Source: Nostoc sp. B(2019)
GTDB lineage: Bacteria; Cyanobacteriota; Cyanobacteriia; Cyanobacteriales; Nostocaceae
Reading direction: 5' to 3'
DNA length: 64,000 bases
Assembly: GCF_010091925.1 (NCBI RefSeq)
Contig: NZ_WVID01000002.1
Coordinates: forward strand, 1 to 64,000
This document shows positions 17,748-26,585 of this stretch, one piece after another. The notes beneath the pieces are model-generated. The model made no database searches and was not told the DNA's origin. It saw only the letters and a program-made list of their open reading frames with translations. Each line of letters begins with the position of its first letter. Positions within the stretch are counted from its first letter, which is position 1. The position numbers and the translations under genes were made by a program.

Positions 17748-18560
17748 TTAATTCCCTTTAATAAACTCCCGAATATCGGCCGCCACAACCTCAGCACAAG
17801 ATTCTGGTAAATCGTTTGCTGCATGAGCAATCATTTTCAACTCGACCTTCGGAGTGAGTTGAGCATAAACCCGACTTTTAGCTAGAGCATCTGGTGTATC
17901 TTGATCACCTTGTAAAATTAAAACTGGGACTTCGATCATGTAAAGTCGCTTTTGCAGTAATTCCGCTTCAATTTCTGCTTGTTTTCTTTTAAAAAGTAAC
18001 TGGCAAGCTATAGGATAAGGTGATAACTCCTGACGCAATTGCAAGTCTTGGGCAATTTTGTCATACCAACCCAGGATTTTAGTCAAGGGAGTTAGCGATC
18101 GCAACAGTTTAATTACTAATGGTGGATAGTTTAGTAATCGCCGCATTTTCCGGCAGTACTCTTCTTGTCCTTTTATCTCTACACCTTCTGGCGCTAACAG
18201 TACCAGACCATCAACTTTCTCTGAATACTTTAGAGCATAGCTAGCAGCAACCCAACCCCCTAGAGAATGTCCTACTAAATATACCTTTTCTAGTTTCACA
18301 GCTTGGAGAAATTCAGATAGACATTCCACTTGTAAATCAATTGAATGGTGAATATTAGGATTCTCTGATTCACCAAACCCTAGTAAATCAGGTGCAAAGC
18401 AATGAAAATCTTGTGAAAGAGACTCCATGACAGATATCCATTGACTGCTATCATTCCAAGCACCATGTAAAAAAATCACAGGAGTTCCTTCACCAACTTC
18501 ACGCCAGAATAGTAGCCCTTGTGAAAGCTTTCTCCGGGAGTTACGGAATAACGTATTCAT
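17748..18560 (-). CDS. Alpha/beta-fold hydrolase
   Basis: A 270-residue protein with the alpha/beta hydrolase pattern: oxyanion region VIFLHGAWNDSSQW, nucleophile elbow VGHSLGGWVAASYAL (Ser of GHSLGG), acid segment LILQGDQDTPDALAKS, and a late catalytic His in IAHAANDLPESCAEVV. Substrate is not predictable. Esterase, lipase, epoxide hydrolase and haloalkane dehalogenase relatives share this fold. It is monocistronic and converges on coaX. Confidence 0.85.
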   Translation of the reverse strand: MNTLFRNSRRKLSQGLLFWREVGEGTPVIFLHGAWNDSSQWISVMESLSQDFHCFAPDLLGFGESENPNIHHSIDLQVECLSEFLQAVKLEKVYLVGHSLGGWVAASYALKYSEKVDGLVLLAPEGVEIKGQEEYCRKMRRLLNYPPLVIKLLRSLTPLTKILGWYDKIAQDLQLRQELSPYPIACQLLFKRKQAEIEAELLQKRLYMIEVPVLILQGDQDTPDALAKSRVYAQLTPKVELKMIAHAANDLPESCAEVVAADIREFIKGN

Positions 18561-18775
18561 ATTTAATTTAGTAGTTAACTTTTAGAATACTAGTAAATAA
18601 GCTGTTGCACTTTTAAATTGCACATTTTTCGTTAAGGTAGTCAATGGTCAAGAGTTGTTTTGGACTCTTGACTATTGACTCTGGACAACCTTGATGAGTA
18701 AGTATGTAAATTAAATGTATTTCAGCTTAGTCATTAGGAATTGACACAGGACAAATCACCAATGGCAAAATAGTT

Positions 18776-19270
18776 TTATGCTAGTGTTGTCAGACCATTC
18801 AAATAGTCTTGCAACTGCCGTGTGTGGTCGTGAGACATTTGTCCTGGAGGTAGGGAATTGGCAGGGAAAGCCTGGATTTCCATGACTTCCAAAGTATCCT
18901 GAACCTCCATTGTCCCATGCACTTCGGCCTCAACCACAACACAAATTGAATGGATTCTAGGATCGCGGTCTGGGGCGGAGTAAACTCCAACTAAACGTCG
19001 AATTTCCGCTAATTCCAGTCCAGTTTCCTCCTTCAACTCCCGGCGAATTGTACTAGGAATATCTTCTCCCCAGTCCACCATACCTCCCGGCAATGCCCAA
19101 CGACCATCGTCGCGTCGCCGAATCAGTACAATGCGACCATCTGGTAAAATCGGAATGATACTAGTGCCAGTAATGGGATGCCGAAATATGATACCCAGTA
19201 CTGTTTGTCCATAGCGCCATAGGGTACGTGTGGACTGTACAGCTGCCGCAAAAAAAGCAAGAACGTTCAA
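18776..19270 (-). CDS. Nudix hydrolase
   Basis: A 164-residue protein with a complete Nudix box, GGMVDWGEDIPSTIRRELKEETGLEL (Gx5Ex7REUxEExGU; the REL and EExG elements bind the metal). The preceding strand GRIVLIRRRDDGRWALP suits a nucleotide-diphosphate-like substrate. The start at 19270 is TTG; no ATG lies between it and the Nudix box, so the N-terminus is uncertain. Probable housecleaning or ADP-ribose-type pyrophosphatase; the substrate is unknown. A second Nudix gene is at 39972-40403. Confidence 0.82.
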   Translation of the reverse strand: MNVLAFFAAAVQSTRTLWRYGQTVLGIIFRHPITGTSIIPILPDGRIVLIRRRDDGRWALPGGMVDWGEDIPSTIRRELKEETGLELAEIRRLVGVYSAPDRDPRIHSICVVVEAEVHGTMEVQDTLEVMEIQAFPANSLPPGQMSHDHTRQLQDYLNGLTTLA

Positions 19271-19935
19271 TATTCAAATTTCTGTGTTGTACTCTATAAT
19301 TCCCTACCACTTACATAATAATCAACTAATAAAATGTTAGTTGAGTTTTGTTTTATACAAAAATGTTTGTGATTTGGGATTTTATTCTAACGTTTTCCGT
19401 AGAATATTATTAATTCTAACATCAGGTTTAAATAATTTTACTGTGTGTATATATACATAACATTCATTAACGCATCAATTTGATTATATAGCTAGCATTA
19501 GTCTTGCTCACAGCAGCTATCAATACTAGTTTTGCAGCACTGCTCCAGAAAATTAATATATAAAATCTGAATTAGATAATTTCATTCTTGCATTAGCTCT
19601 TAAGACTTAATTGATAATTTTAACTCTCTACTATTTCCTAATTAAAATTTCTGTTAATCAAATATTATGTTGTTTTAAGAGCCGCAACAACTAGCTAACT
19701 AATTTACATATAGCTGACTTATTTTAATCTATCCAAAGGTATTTTTATCTAGCTACCAAGTACATATTTATAAAGCAGTCTTGACACAGCACAGTAGAAC
19801 ACGGTAGACTAGTATACTGTTAAAAGTTTATTAATTGACGCACTAGGCTAAGAGTATATCAATAACATTGGTAGCTGATATTGCCTACGTGATGCCTAGT
19901 TGCCCGCTTTTTTGTTGTTTATTAATGAGGTGAAC
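19271..19935. other. Long AT-rich intergenic region with one promoter
   Basis: A spacer of 665 bp between divergent genes. It is very AT-rich with no coding remnant recognised. Its right part carries the promoter described separately at 19781-19810, giving a 5' leader of roughly 115 nt for the small basic protein gene. No known riboswitch consensus was seen. Confidence 0.5.
19781..19810 (+). promoter_or_regulatory. Sigma-70-type promoter for the small basic protein gene
   Basis: A perfect -35 TTGACA (19781-19786) is followed after 18 bp by TAGACT (19805-19810), a good -10. A second -10-like TATACT is at 19813-19818. Initiation would be near 19817, upstream of the ATG at 19936. Confidence 0.6.
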
Positions 19936-20100
19936 ATGGCTAAGCGCCGTAACCCGAAAAAAGAAAAGGCGCTACGGAACCAGGCGTATGCCCGGAAGTT
20001 TCGTAAACGGACTACGACAGGAAGAATGCAGAGAAGGTTCCAACAAAGACCACCGAAGAGTGAGGAAGAAGAAGGCGCAGCAGCAGTTGATGCTGAATAA
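19936..20100 (+). CDS. Small highly basic cyanobacterial protein
   Basis: A 54-residue protein. The start at 19936 is preceded by a good ribosome-binding site (AATGAGGTGAAC). Residues 1-40 are strongly basic (MAKRRNPKKEKALRNQAY, then KFRKRTTTGRMQRRF), and the tail is acidic (KSEEEEGAAAVDAE). The composition suggests RNA or ribosome binding, by inference only. An upstream in-frame TTG at 19900 exists but lacks a ribosome-binding site. It has its own promoter and terminator, so it is a monocistronic unit. No named family recognised. Confidence 0.75.
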   Translation: MAKRRNPKKEKALRNQAYARKFRKRTTTGRMQRRFQQRPPKSEEEEGAAAVDAE

Positions 20101-20141
20101 GTTGCCTGTTACAATCCTTACCTTTTGAATCTTTCCGTGAT

Positions 20142-20175
20142 TAGGGCGTACAAATAAATGTACGCCCTATTTTAT
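20142..20175 (+). terminator. Rho-independent terminator of the small basic protein gene
   Basis: Stem TAGGGCGTACA (20142-20152) / TGTACGCCCTA (20159-20169), 6-nt loop AATAAA, followed by TTTTATTA. It is 42 nt past the stop codon at 20100. Confidence 0.85.
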
Positions 20176-20267
20176 TAGTAGGGGTTGAGAACTAGAAGTT
20201 GGGAAAAAAAGAACCATCCTCTTACCCTCTCCCTTTAACCTTTCCCTTTTAAGAGTTTCCAGCTCCT

Positions 20268-21653
20268 TTATTTAGCAATTTGAGTGCGGGCGGTTAGGAG
20301 TGCTTTTCTTACCTGTGCAAAACCAGTACCACCGTAACTATTGCGAGCAGCAACAACTTGACGGGGGGATATTGCTTCATAAATATCTGCTGCAAATGCT
20401 GGATGCAGTTCTTGCCACTCCTCCAATTTTAGATCTTTGAGAAGTTTACCTGCGGCAATACTAGTTTTTACAACTTTACCCACAAGGTTGTAGGCTTCCC
20501 GAAAGGGAACGCCCCGCGCTGCTAGATAATCTGCGACATCGGTAGCGTTGGAAAAATCTTCCGTCACGGCTTCTGCTAAGCGCTGGGTACGAAATTCCAA
20601 ACCTTCTCTAAGCAAAATCGTCATTGCTTCCAGACAGGCTTTGACTGTGTTGACGCTATCGAATAGACCTTCTTTATCTTCTTGCAGGTCTTTGTTGTAT
20701 GCCAGAGGTAGTCCCTTCATAATTACCAACATGGCTTGGAGATGACCGAATACACGTCCCGTTTTTCCCCGTACTAATTCTGGTACATCGGGGTTTTTCT
20801 TTTGGGGCATGATACTGGAACCTGTGGCACAGCTATCTTTGAGAGTAACAAAGCGGAATTCTTCAGTTGACCAAAGAATGACTTCTTCGGCAAGTCGGCT
20901 GAGGTGAACCATGATTAAGCTAGCAGCACACAAAAATTCGATCGCAAAATCGCGATCGCTCACTCCATCCAAGCTGTTAGCATAAACGCTGTCAAAATTC
21001 AAGAGTTCAGCTGTGTAGTGGCGGTCAATAGGGAAAGTGGTTCCCGCTAAAGCACCGCACCCCAAAGGTGAAATATTCACGCGGTGAAAAACATCTCCCA
21101 AGCGTTCCCAATCGCGTTGTGCCATTTGAAAGTATGCCAAGAGATGGTGTGCTAAACTCAACGGTTGGGCACGTTGCAAGTGAGTATACCCAGGAATTAG
21201 AGTCTCAACGTGCTGTTCAGCTATATCTAGTAAGACAGTTTGAAATTCTCGTAATTGGCTTTTGATTTGTTGAATTTGGTCACGGAGGTAGAGTCTGGTG
21301 TCAGTGCCAACTTGATCATTACGCGATCGCGCAGTATGCAGTTTCTTACCCACATCCCCGACAATTTCCGTCAGTCGCCGTTCGACTGCAAAATGTACAT
21401 CTTCAGCATCGACACCAGGCTGAAATTTTCCCTGGCGGTATTCCTGGCGAATTTGTTCTAAACCAGTAACTAGTTGTTCTCCTTCTTCTGGAGAAATAAT
21501 TCCCGTGTGAGCCAGCATTTTGGCATGAGCTTGAGAACCAGTCAGATCATATTCTATTAGTGCAATATCGAAATTTATACTGGCATTAAAAAGAGCGATC
21601 GCTGGATGCAACGATGATTCAAAACGCTGGCTCCAAGTTTGTTTTTCGGTCAT
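20268..21653 (-). CDS. argH: Argininosuccinate lyase
   Basis: A 461-residue enzyme cleaving argininosuccinate to arginine and fumarate, the last step of arginine synthesis. Signature [12 protein letters not shown] of the fumarase/aspartase superfamily is present, as are [19 protein letters not shown] and the Thr-His stretch [20 protein letters not shown]. The ATG at 21653 ([11 protein letters not shown]) gives the usual family length; an in-frame start 12 codons further up (21689) is possible but adds residues not expected. Arginine is a cyanophycin building block, so it feeds the cphA product encoded 7 kb away. Confidence 0.95.
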   Translation of the reverse strand: MTEKQTWSQRFESSLHPAIALFNASINFDIALIEYDLTGSQAHAKMLAHTGIISPEEGEQLVTGLEQIRQEYRQGKFQPGVDAEDVHFAVERRLTEIVGDVGKKLHTARSRNDQVGTDTRLYLRDQIQQIKSQLREFQTVLLDIAEQHVETLIPGYTHLQRAQPLSLAHHLLAYFQMAQRDWERLGDVFHRVNISPLGCGALAGTTFPIDRHYTAELLNFDSVYANSLDGVSDRDFAIEFLCAASLIMVHLSRLAEEVILWSTEEFRFVTLKDSCATGSSIMPQKKNPDVPELVRGKTGRVFGHLQAMLVIMKGLPLAYNKDLQEDKEGLFDSVNTVKACLEAMTILLREGLEFRTQRLAEAVTEDFSNATDVADYLAARGVPFREAYNLVGKVVKTSIAAGKLLKDLKLEEWQELHPAFAADIYEAISPRQVVAARNSYGGTGFAQVRKALLTARTQIAK

Positions 21654-21813
21654 AGACTTCAAGGCAAAAGGGACGGGGAGAGGAGCCACTGCGTTGTAGA
21701 GGTTCTCTTTGTTCTAGCAAGTGGCGTGGGGAGAGGGGGAGAATTTCTAATTCTTGACGAGACGAGTAGACACTCAAACAGCGGCTTCTGGTAAGAGTAT
21801 AATCGCGTCTCTA

Positions 21814-21841
21814 CTCCTGACTCCTAACTCCCGACTCCTAA
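21814..21841. repeat. Four tandem STRR heptamers
   Basis: CTCCTGA, CTCCTAA, CTCCCGA, CTCCTAA in perfect 7-nt register, between argH and the small membrane protein gene. Confidence 0.8.
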
Positions 21842-21850
21842 CTTTTAAAT

Positions 21851-22057
21851 TTAACCATAGCTAGTGAGATTCCGAATAATATAACCAATCACCAAACCAA
21901 TCAATAATGCCCACACTTGGCCTGTTTGTATAAAGTGGTTCCAAGATTTTTGGATTTGACCCATAAGGTCTGGGTCAGTAATTGTTTGCGCTAGCACTGT
22001 CAAGTTTACAGGCAGATGCCAAAGTAGCTGAGATATCGAATCGCTGTAGTGGCTCAT
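21851..22057 (-). CDS. Small single-span membrane protein, unknown function
   Basis: A 68-residue protein with an amphipathic N-terminal half (ISQLLWHLPVNLTVLAQTI) and one C-terminal membrane helix (VWALLIGLVIGYIIRNLTSYG). The ATG at 22057 is preceded by a spacer with HIP1 sites. The frame is intact and typical of conserved small cyanobacterial membrane proteins. No function is known to me. Confidence 0.55.
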   Translation of the reverse strand: MSHYSDSISQLLWHLPVNLTVLAQTITDPDLMGQIQKSWNHFIQTGQVWALLIGLVIGYIIRNLTSYG

Positions 22058-22168
22058 ATTTACTGATTAATGGGTATGGGCTGTATTTGTTAGTTATGAG
22101 TAGTCGATGTAACAAGTAACTGCCGCGATCGCGCGTAGCGTTTGCGGTAATTACGCCACTGTCATAAC

Positions 22169-22957
22169 CTAAGATGCTGGCGATGCCAACCGCAATTTCT
22201 CGGCTGTCCGCAAAATTTGCCCTGCCAAAACTGCTGCACCAAAACCGTTATCAATATTTACTACACCTACTCCAGCAGCACAAGAATTAAGCATTGTCAA
22301 TAGGGGCGCTAACCCGTTAAAACTTGCGCCATAACCGATGCTGGTGGGAACGGCAATCACAGGACAATCCGCCAAACCTGCGACGACGCTGGGTAAAGCG
22401 CCTTCCATCCCCGCGACAACAATCAACACTGATGCTGAATCGATGACATGGCGGTTACTTAGCAAGCGATGAATCCCAGCAACGCCGACATCCCAAAGCC
22501 GCTGGACGCAAAAACCAGAAAGTTCGGCTGTCACAGCGGCTTCTTCTGCGACGGGTAAATCAGCAGTACCAGCGGAAAGAATGCCTATTTCACCCCCGAA
22601 CTGTGGTTCGATGATAGGAGGAGCGATCGCACAAATTCGCGCCGATTCGTAGTATCGCAAACCACTAACTTTTGATTGCAGTGTGGCATAAACTCCAGGT
22701 TCAATCCGGGTTGCCATTACCACCGGGTTGCGGAAGCGCATTACCTCCATAATTTGAGCAATCTGCTCAGGCGTCTTACCAGGGCCCCATATTACCTCTG
22801 GGAAACCAGTTCTTAGCTGGCGATGGTGGTCAATTTTGGCAAAATCACCCACTTTTTCATAGGCTAAGTCTTTGAGTGAGTCTAATGCTATATCTGGGGT
22901 AACTTTACCATTGGCAACCGCTTCTAAGAGCGATCGCAAGGTTTTGTCATTTGTCAT
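22169..22957 (-). CDS. larB: Nickel pincer cofactor biosynthesis protein LarB
   Basis: A 262-residue protein of the AIR carboxylase (PurE-like) family member LarB. Seen: FAKIDHHRQLRTGFPEVIWGPGKT near residues 38-60, ILSAGTADLPVAEEA, VIVVAGMEGALPSVVAGL, VIAVPTSIGYGASFNGLAPLL and NIDNGFGAAVLA. LarB carboxylates and hydrolyses nicotinic acid adenine dinucleotide as the first step towards the Ni-pincer cofactor of lactate racemase. larC and larE are not adjacent. The start codon and first codons (ATGACAAATGACAAA) are heptamer repeat sequence, see findings. Confidence 0.88.
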   Translation of the reverse strand: MTNDKTLRSLLEAVANGKVTPDIALDSLKDLAYEKVGDFAKIDHHRQLRTGFPEVIWGPGKTPEQIAQIMEVMRFRNPVVMATRIEPGVYATLQSKVSGLRYYESARICAIAPPIIEPQFGGEIGILSAGTADLPVAEEAAVTAELSGFCVQRLWDVGVAGIHRLLSNRHVIDSASVLIVVAGMEGALPSVVAGLADCPVIAVPTSIGYGASFNGLAPLLTMLNSCAAGVGVVNIDNGFGAAVLAGQILRTAEKLRLASPAS

Positions 22958-23025
22958 TTGTTATTTCTTTACTGCAACATAAGATCCAAGGTCAAAAATC
23001 CAAAGTAATTAATTTTGGCTCTTGA

Positions 23026-24813
23026 CTAATCCGTTACTTTGATTTCATGAATGTTCCAGAATGCGCCACCAAGAGCGGAGAATCTGATCCCTTCAAAACG
23101 ATTACGTACCGCTGATAATGATAAAGGATTAACTAGATAAATAAACGGTAAATTTTCCTGAGTAATCCGTTGGCTTTCAGCATAAATTTCTTTTCGCTTT
23201 GCTTCGTCTAATTCTCTAGCTGCTTGAATGTAGAGCTTACCAATTTGCGCTTCCCAAGGAGCCACCTCCCAACCTTGAATCGGTTTTTGTCCTGGTTGGG
23301 GTTTCTGATTAAACATGTGCAATCCCCCTTCAGGATACCAAACGTTAGCTCCATCATTTGGTTCTAAACCACCAGTCAGACCTAGCATAGAAGCTTCCCA
23401 GTCTAGGGAGTTAGAAAGCTTGTCTGTATAAGTATTCCATGCCAGAGGAGTGAAATCGACTTGAATACCGATTTTACTTAAGTCTTGTTTAATTTGTGAG
23501 CCAATTGCTTCGCGGATTTTGTTTCCAGCATTGGTAAGCAAGGAGAAGCGGACGCGATTTCCCTGAGCATCTACTAGTTGCTTTCTTTCGTTATATTTGA
23601 ATCCCGCTTTTAGTAGAAGTTCTCTCGCTTTTTCTGGATTATAATTGTAAACTTTTAGCCCTTCTTTAGGAGAAAGATAATAGGGACTTTGCACGGAAAT
23701 CGGTGAATTTTGTGGAGTACCCAAACCGCGAAAAGTATTATTAATCATTGTTTGGCGATCAATCGCATAGGCTACTGCCTGACGAAATTCTACAGTATTA
23801 AACCAACGCGATTTTACTGGATCAACCAGCGGTTTTCCATCCCTTTTACCTTTATTTAAATTGAACAAAACAAAGGTAGTACCAGTTGCCGGGCCACCAT
23901 TATAAATTTTGAAATTACCCTGTTTTTCTTGTGTTTTTAGCAAAGAAAAGTAATCTGGTGAAACTGCCTGAGTATCTAACCCACCAGAACGAAATTGTAG
24001 CAAAGAAGTATCTGTTGATTCCACAATTTGCCAGACTACCCGTTCAATATAAGGTTGAGATTCTCCTTGAGGCCCTTTGCGCCAGTAGTAGGGATTGCGT
24101 CGGAACACTACACGCTGACTAGTATCGTAACGCTCTAGTTTGTAGGGGCCGTTAACGATAATTTGGTCGGGAGGAGTATCAACGCCCCATTTTGCCAAAA
24201 ATATTGACTTACCTTCAGCGTCTTTTGTTTTCACCGATTCCCGCAGTGCATGGGCTGGTAAAATCGGGTATCCTGTAGCACTACGCAGGAAGGGGGCAAA
24301 GGGTTCTGGGACAGTAAACTCAACCCGCCGATTATCGATTTTTTTCACAATTGGCAGTTTACGATTTTCGCCAATTCTCAAGACATCTCTAACATCTGTG
24401 GGGATTGCTTCGTTGAGGTAAATGTCGTTGTAAGTAAACACCACATCGTCTACTGTAAGCGGTTGTCCATCAGACCATTTCAAACCCTCGCGCAGAGTAA
24501 AAACAATCTTTAATTTATCATCAGAAAATTGCCAGGATTCTGCCAGTGCTGGCTCAACTTTACCAGTATCATAGTTTTCGGTGATTAACCCCTCGTAAAT
24601 CAGCGGAAAAACATTGGGAGACTCCTGACTGAGGGGATAGTTAAAGGTTTTAGGATCACTGAGAATACCACTTACCAATTGCGGTACTTGAGCGGCTGCG
24701 CTTTTAAAGTTAGCTGGGTTGCAGGCGGTAACTGTGAGTGCTGTTGCTACAGCCAGAATTATTGGCAACCAAAAACGGTGAATTGCTAAAAAGATTTTCC
24801 TTGAAAATTTCAT
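23026..24813 (-). CDS. ABC transporter substrate-binding lipoprotein, peptide/nickel (SBP_bac_5) type
   Basis: A 595-residue binding protein. Signal segment LPIILAVATALTVTAC ends in a lipobox (Cys31). Core motifs of the OppA/DppA family follow: FPLIYEGLI, PALAESWQFSDD, FTLREGLKWSDGQPLTVDDVVFTYNDI, FRQAVAYAIDRQTMINN and LPFIYLVNPLSLSAVRNRF. It would capture oligopeptides or similar ligands in the periplasm. No permease or ATPase is adjacent; the only matching permease in the window is at 56332-57378. Confidence 0.9.
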   Translation of the reverse strand: MKFSRKIFLAIHRFWLPIILAVATALTVTACNPANFKSAAAQVPQLVSGILSDPKTFNYPLSQESPNVFPLIYEGLITENYDTGKVEPALAESWQFSDDKLKIVFTLREGLKWSDGQPLTVDDVVFTYNDIYLNEAIPTDVRDVLRIGENRKLPIVKKIDNRRVEFTVPEPFAPFLRSATGYPILPAHALRESVKTKDAEGKSIFLAKWGVDTPPDQIIVNGPYKLERYDTSQRVVFRRNPYYWRKGPQGESQPYIERVVWQIVESTDTSLLQFRSGGLDTQAVSPDYFSLLKTQEKQGNFKIYNGGPATGTTFVLFNLNKGKRDGKPLVDPVKSRWFNTVEFRQAVAYAIDRQTMINNTFRGLGTPQNSPISVQSPYYLSPKEGLKVYNYNPEKARELLLKAGFKYNERKQLVDAQGNRVRFSLLTNAGNKIREAIGSQIKQDLSKIGIQVDFTPLAWNTYTDKLSNSLDWEASMLGLTGGLEPNDGANVWYPEGGLHMFNQKPQPGQKPIQGWEVAPWEAQIGKLYIQAARELDEAKRKEIYAESQRITQENLPFIYLVNPLSLSAVRNRFEGIRFSALGGAFWNIHEIKVTD

Positions 24814-24837
24814 AATTTCAATACACGAATAGTGTAA

Positions 24838-25413
24838 TTAATTTGATTGAGATTGTAACCAACCAAGAAAGTTTTGGGTTTTATTGAAATACTGAACACC
24901 AGTATTTTGTAAAATTTCTGTAACTTCCCGCCTGCCAAATTCTTTAGAATTGCTACTTATGAATACCTTTATTTCTTCACTATGTAAGCGTGCATGGTTA
25001 ATTATGTACTTTAAAATAAACTTGTCTACAATGTGTTTTTCCAAAATAGTTTTATTTAAACTCTCATGTAAGATACCAGTAGTCAATGTAATCATTTCTG
25101 CTTTACTAGAAAGCTGGTTAAAGGCTACATAAAAACGTTGTTCAATTTCATTTATTCGTTTATTAAATCTAATTTGAGATTGTTTTAATCGGGAAACCAA
25201 TATTTTAGCGTTTTGTGAACTTTGCTCTCTCCCTGCTTCGTTAATTTGAATTTCTAACCTACGGAGAAAATCTTGGTTGTATTTTTCTTCTTGCTCTAAT
25301 GTTGTCAGAGCTTCTACATAACAAATACTGGGTATTACTAGATGAACTGAGGTTGGTATGTTTTGCAATAATTCTTCTGCTTGAGTGTCTTGCCCTTTAG
25401 CAATTCCCATCAA
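24838..25413 (-). CDS. PIN-like domain protein with doubtful start
   Basis: From the first usable start (TTG 25413 or ATG 25410) the product is about 190 residues: PSICYVEALTTLEQEEKYN, a long charged helical region, and a C-terminal DKFILKYIINHAR...KVFISSNSKEFGRREVTEILQ..GVQYFNKTQNFLGWLQ. In the same frame just upstream lies ILYIETNFLMGIAKG, which looks like the first strand and acidic residue of a PIN domain, yet no ATG, GTG or TTG precedes it. A TAG (25453-25455), the stop of the upstream gene, comes directly before. So the start is a rare codon, or the stop is read through, or the gene is damaged. Confidence 0.5.
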   Translation of the reverse strand: MMGIAKGQDTQAEELLQNIPTSVHLVIPSICYVEALTTLEQEEKYNQDFLRRLEIQINEAGREQSSQNAKILVSRLKQSQIRFNKRINEIEQRFYVAFNQLSSKAEMITLTTGILHESLNKTILEKHIVDKFILKYIINHARLHSEEIKVFISSNSKEFGRREVTEILQNTGVQYFNKTQNFLGWLQSQSN

Positions 25414-25452
25414 AAAATTAGTTTCAATGTAAAGTATTACACCAGTATTTAC

Positions 25453-25914
25453 CTAAATTTGAATAGAATCACCTTCTAAACGTTGCAATAAACCGATTTC
25501 TGCCATCTCTTTTGATGCTGGTGGTATTTCTGAGTTCCAGTGATAAGCTAAATCACTTATCCAAGCTTCTGTCAGAGTTGCTAAATAAAGACTAAACACT
25601 TGTATGCTGACGAAATCTGGTTCATACTGACTCAGTACATCAGCAGTATTCAAGCTGATTATTGGTTCTGATAAATTATTACCGTCCCACCGAAAAATTA
25701 CAATTTTTTCTAAATCAACTAGCATAGCAAAGGGAATTACTGTTTTTGCGGCTTGTAAGAAATCAATAAGCTGCAAAATAGCATAGCTTTTGGCTTTTGT
25801 TTCTTTAAAATTGAATGGAAAACCTTTGACTTCAGCTATAAGAATAAGTTGTCCATCTTTATCTAACACTCCGAAATCTGGACGGTCTATATCTTCTATG
25901 TTAGTAGCTAACAT
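25453..25914 (-). CDS. PD-(D/E)xK nuclease-like protein
   Basis: A 153-residue protein. DRPDFGVLDKDGQLILIAEVKGFPF matches the PD...ExK core of restriction-endonuclease-like folds (Asp13, Glu/Lys of AEVKG). Later segments are helical (AYAILQLIDFLQAAK-like) with strands FAMLVDLEKIVIFRW. Many cyanobacterial small proteins of this type are uncharacterised. It is in the same reading frame as the PIN-like gene downstream, separated only by its TAG stop. Confidence 0.6.
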   Translation of the reverse strand: MLATNIEDIDRPDFGVLDKDGQLILIAEVKGFPFNFKETKAKSYAILQLIDFLQAAKTVIPFAMLVDLEKIVIFRWDGNNLSEPIISLNTADVLSQYEPDFVSIQVFSLYLATLTEAWISDLAYHWNSEIPPASKEMAEIGLLQRLEGDSIQI

Positions 25915-26016
25915 TGCTCTAATTCCTGACTAAATTAAGTTTTGTTATCTTCAGATCACCCATTAATCTCAATCCTAACGATGATTAAATAGCTTCACTG
26001 ATGCAACAAAGGAAAG

Positions 26017-26499
26017 TTATCCTGAAGTAGCTAGCAAGACAACGGCGTAAGCACAAATTCCTTCTTCGCGTCCAACGGGGCCTAGTTTTTCGTTGGTAGT
26101 AGCTTTGATGCCAATTTGATTGGATTTTAATTCTAAAACAGCGGCTAGTTTGTCGCGCATCTGATGAATATGCGGTTTTAATTTGGGGCGTTCTGCTACT
26201 ACTACTGAGTCAATATTTCCTATCTGCCAGCCTTGATCCCGAATCAGCTGATGTACTTGAGTTAATAGTACTAAACTATCTGCTCCTGCCCATTGAGGAT
26301 CGCTAGGCGGAAAATAATGACCAATATCCCCTAAAGATAATGCCCCAAGCATGGCATCCATAATCGCGTGGGTTAGCACATCAGCGTCACTGTGTCCTAA
26401 TAAACCCAGTTCATGAGGTATCTGAATTCCTCCTAAAATTAAGGGGCGATCGCTTACTAATCGATGGATATCGTAGCCGTTACCAATACGAATATTCAT
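26017..26499 (-). CDS. ispF: 2-C-methyl-D-erythritol 2,4-cyclodiphosphate synthase
   Basis: A 160-residue enzyme of the MEP isoprenoid pathway. The ATG at 26499 ([15 protein letters not shown]) gives the family length; an upstream in-frame start at 26538 only adds residues encoded by heptamer repeat. Metal-binding [27 protein letters not shown], the [18 protein letters not shown] loop, and the C-terminal [24 protein letters not shown] are present. The gene follows trmD closely on the same strand. Confidence 0.95.
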   Translation of the reverse strand: MNIRIGNGYDIHRLVSDRPLILGGIQIPHELGLLGHSDADVLTHAIMDAMLGALSLGDIGHYFPPSDPQWAGADSLVLLTQVHQLIRDQGWQIGNIDSVVVAERPKLKPHIHQMRDKLAAVLELKSNQIGIKATTNEKLGPVGREEGICAYAVVLLATSG

Positions 26500-26522
26500 G
26501 TTTTTGTCATTTGTCATTGGTT

Positions 26523-26585
26523 TTACTCTCTCTCCCACTCTCTCCCAGTTTCCCCTGCTCCCTCTGCTCCCCTACTCCCCTGATC
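26523..26585. repeat. CT-rich degenerate tandem repeat forming the trmD 3' end
   Basis: On the + strand the stretch reads as CTCTCTCCCACTCTCTCCC followed by CCTGCTCCCTCTGCTCCCCT and similar units, a repeat type common in Nostocales spacers. It extends the trmD frame by about 20 codons rather than lying in the spacer. Confidence 0.7.
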
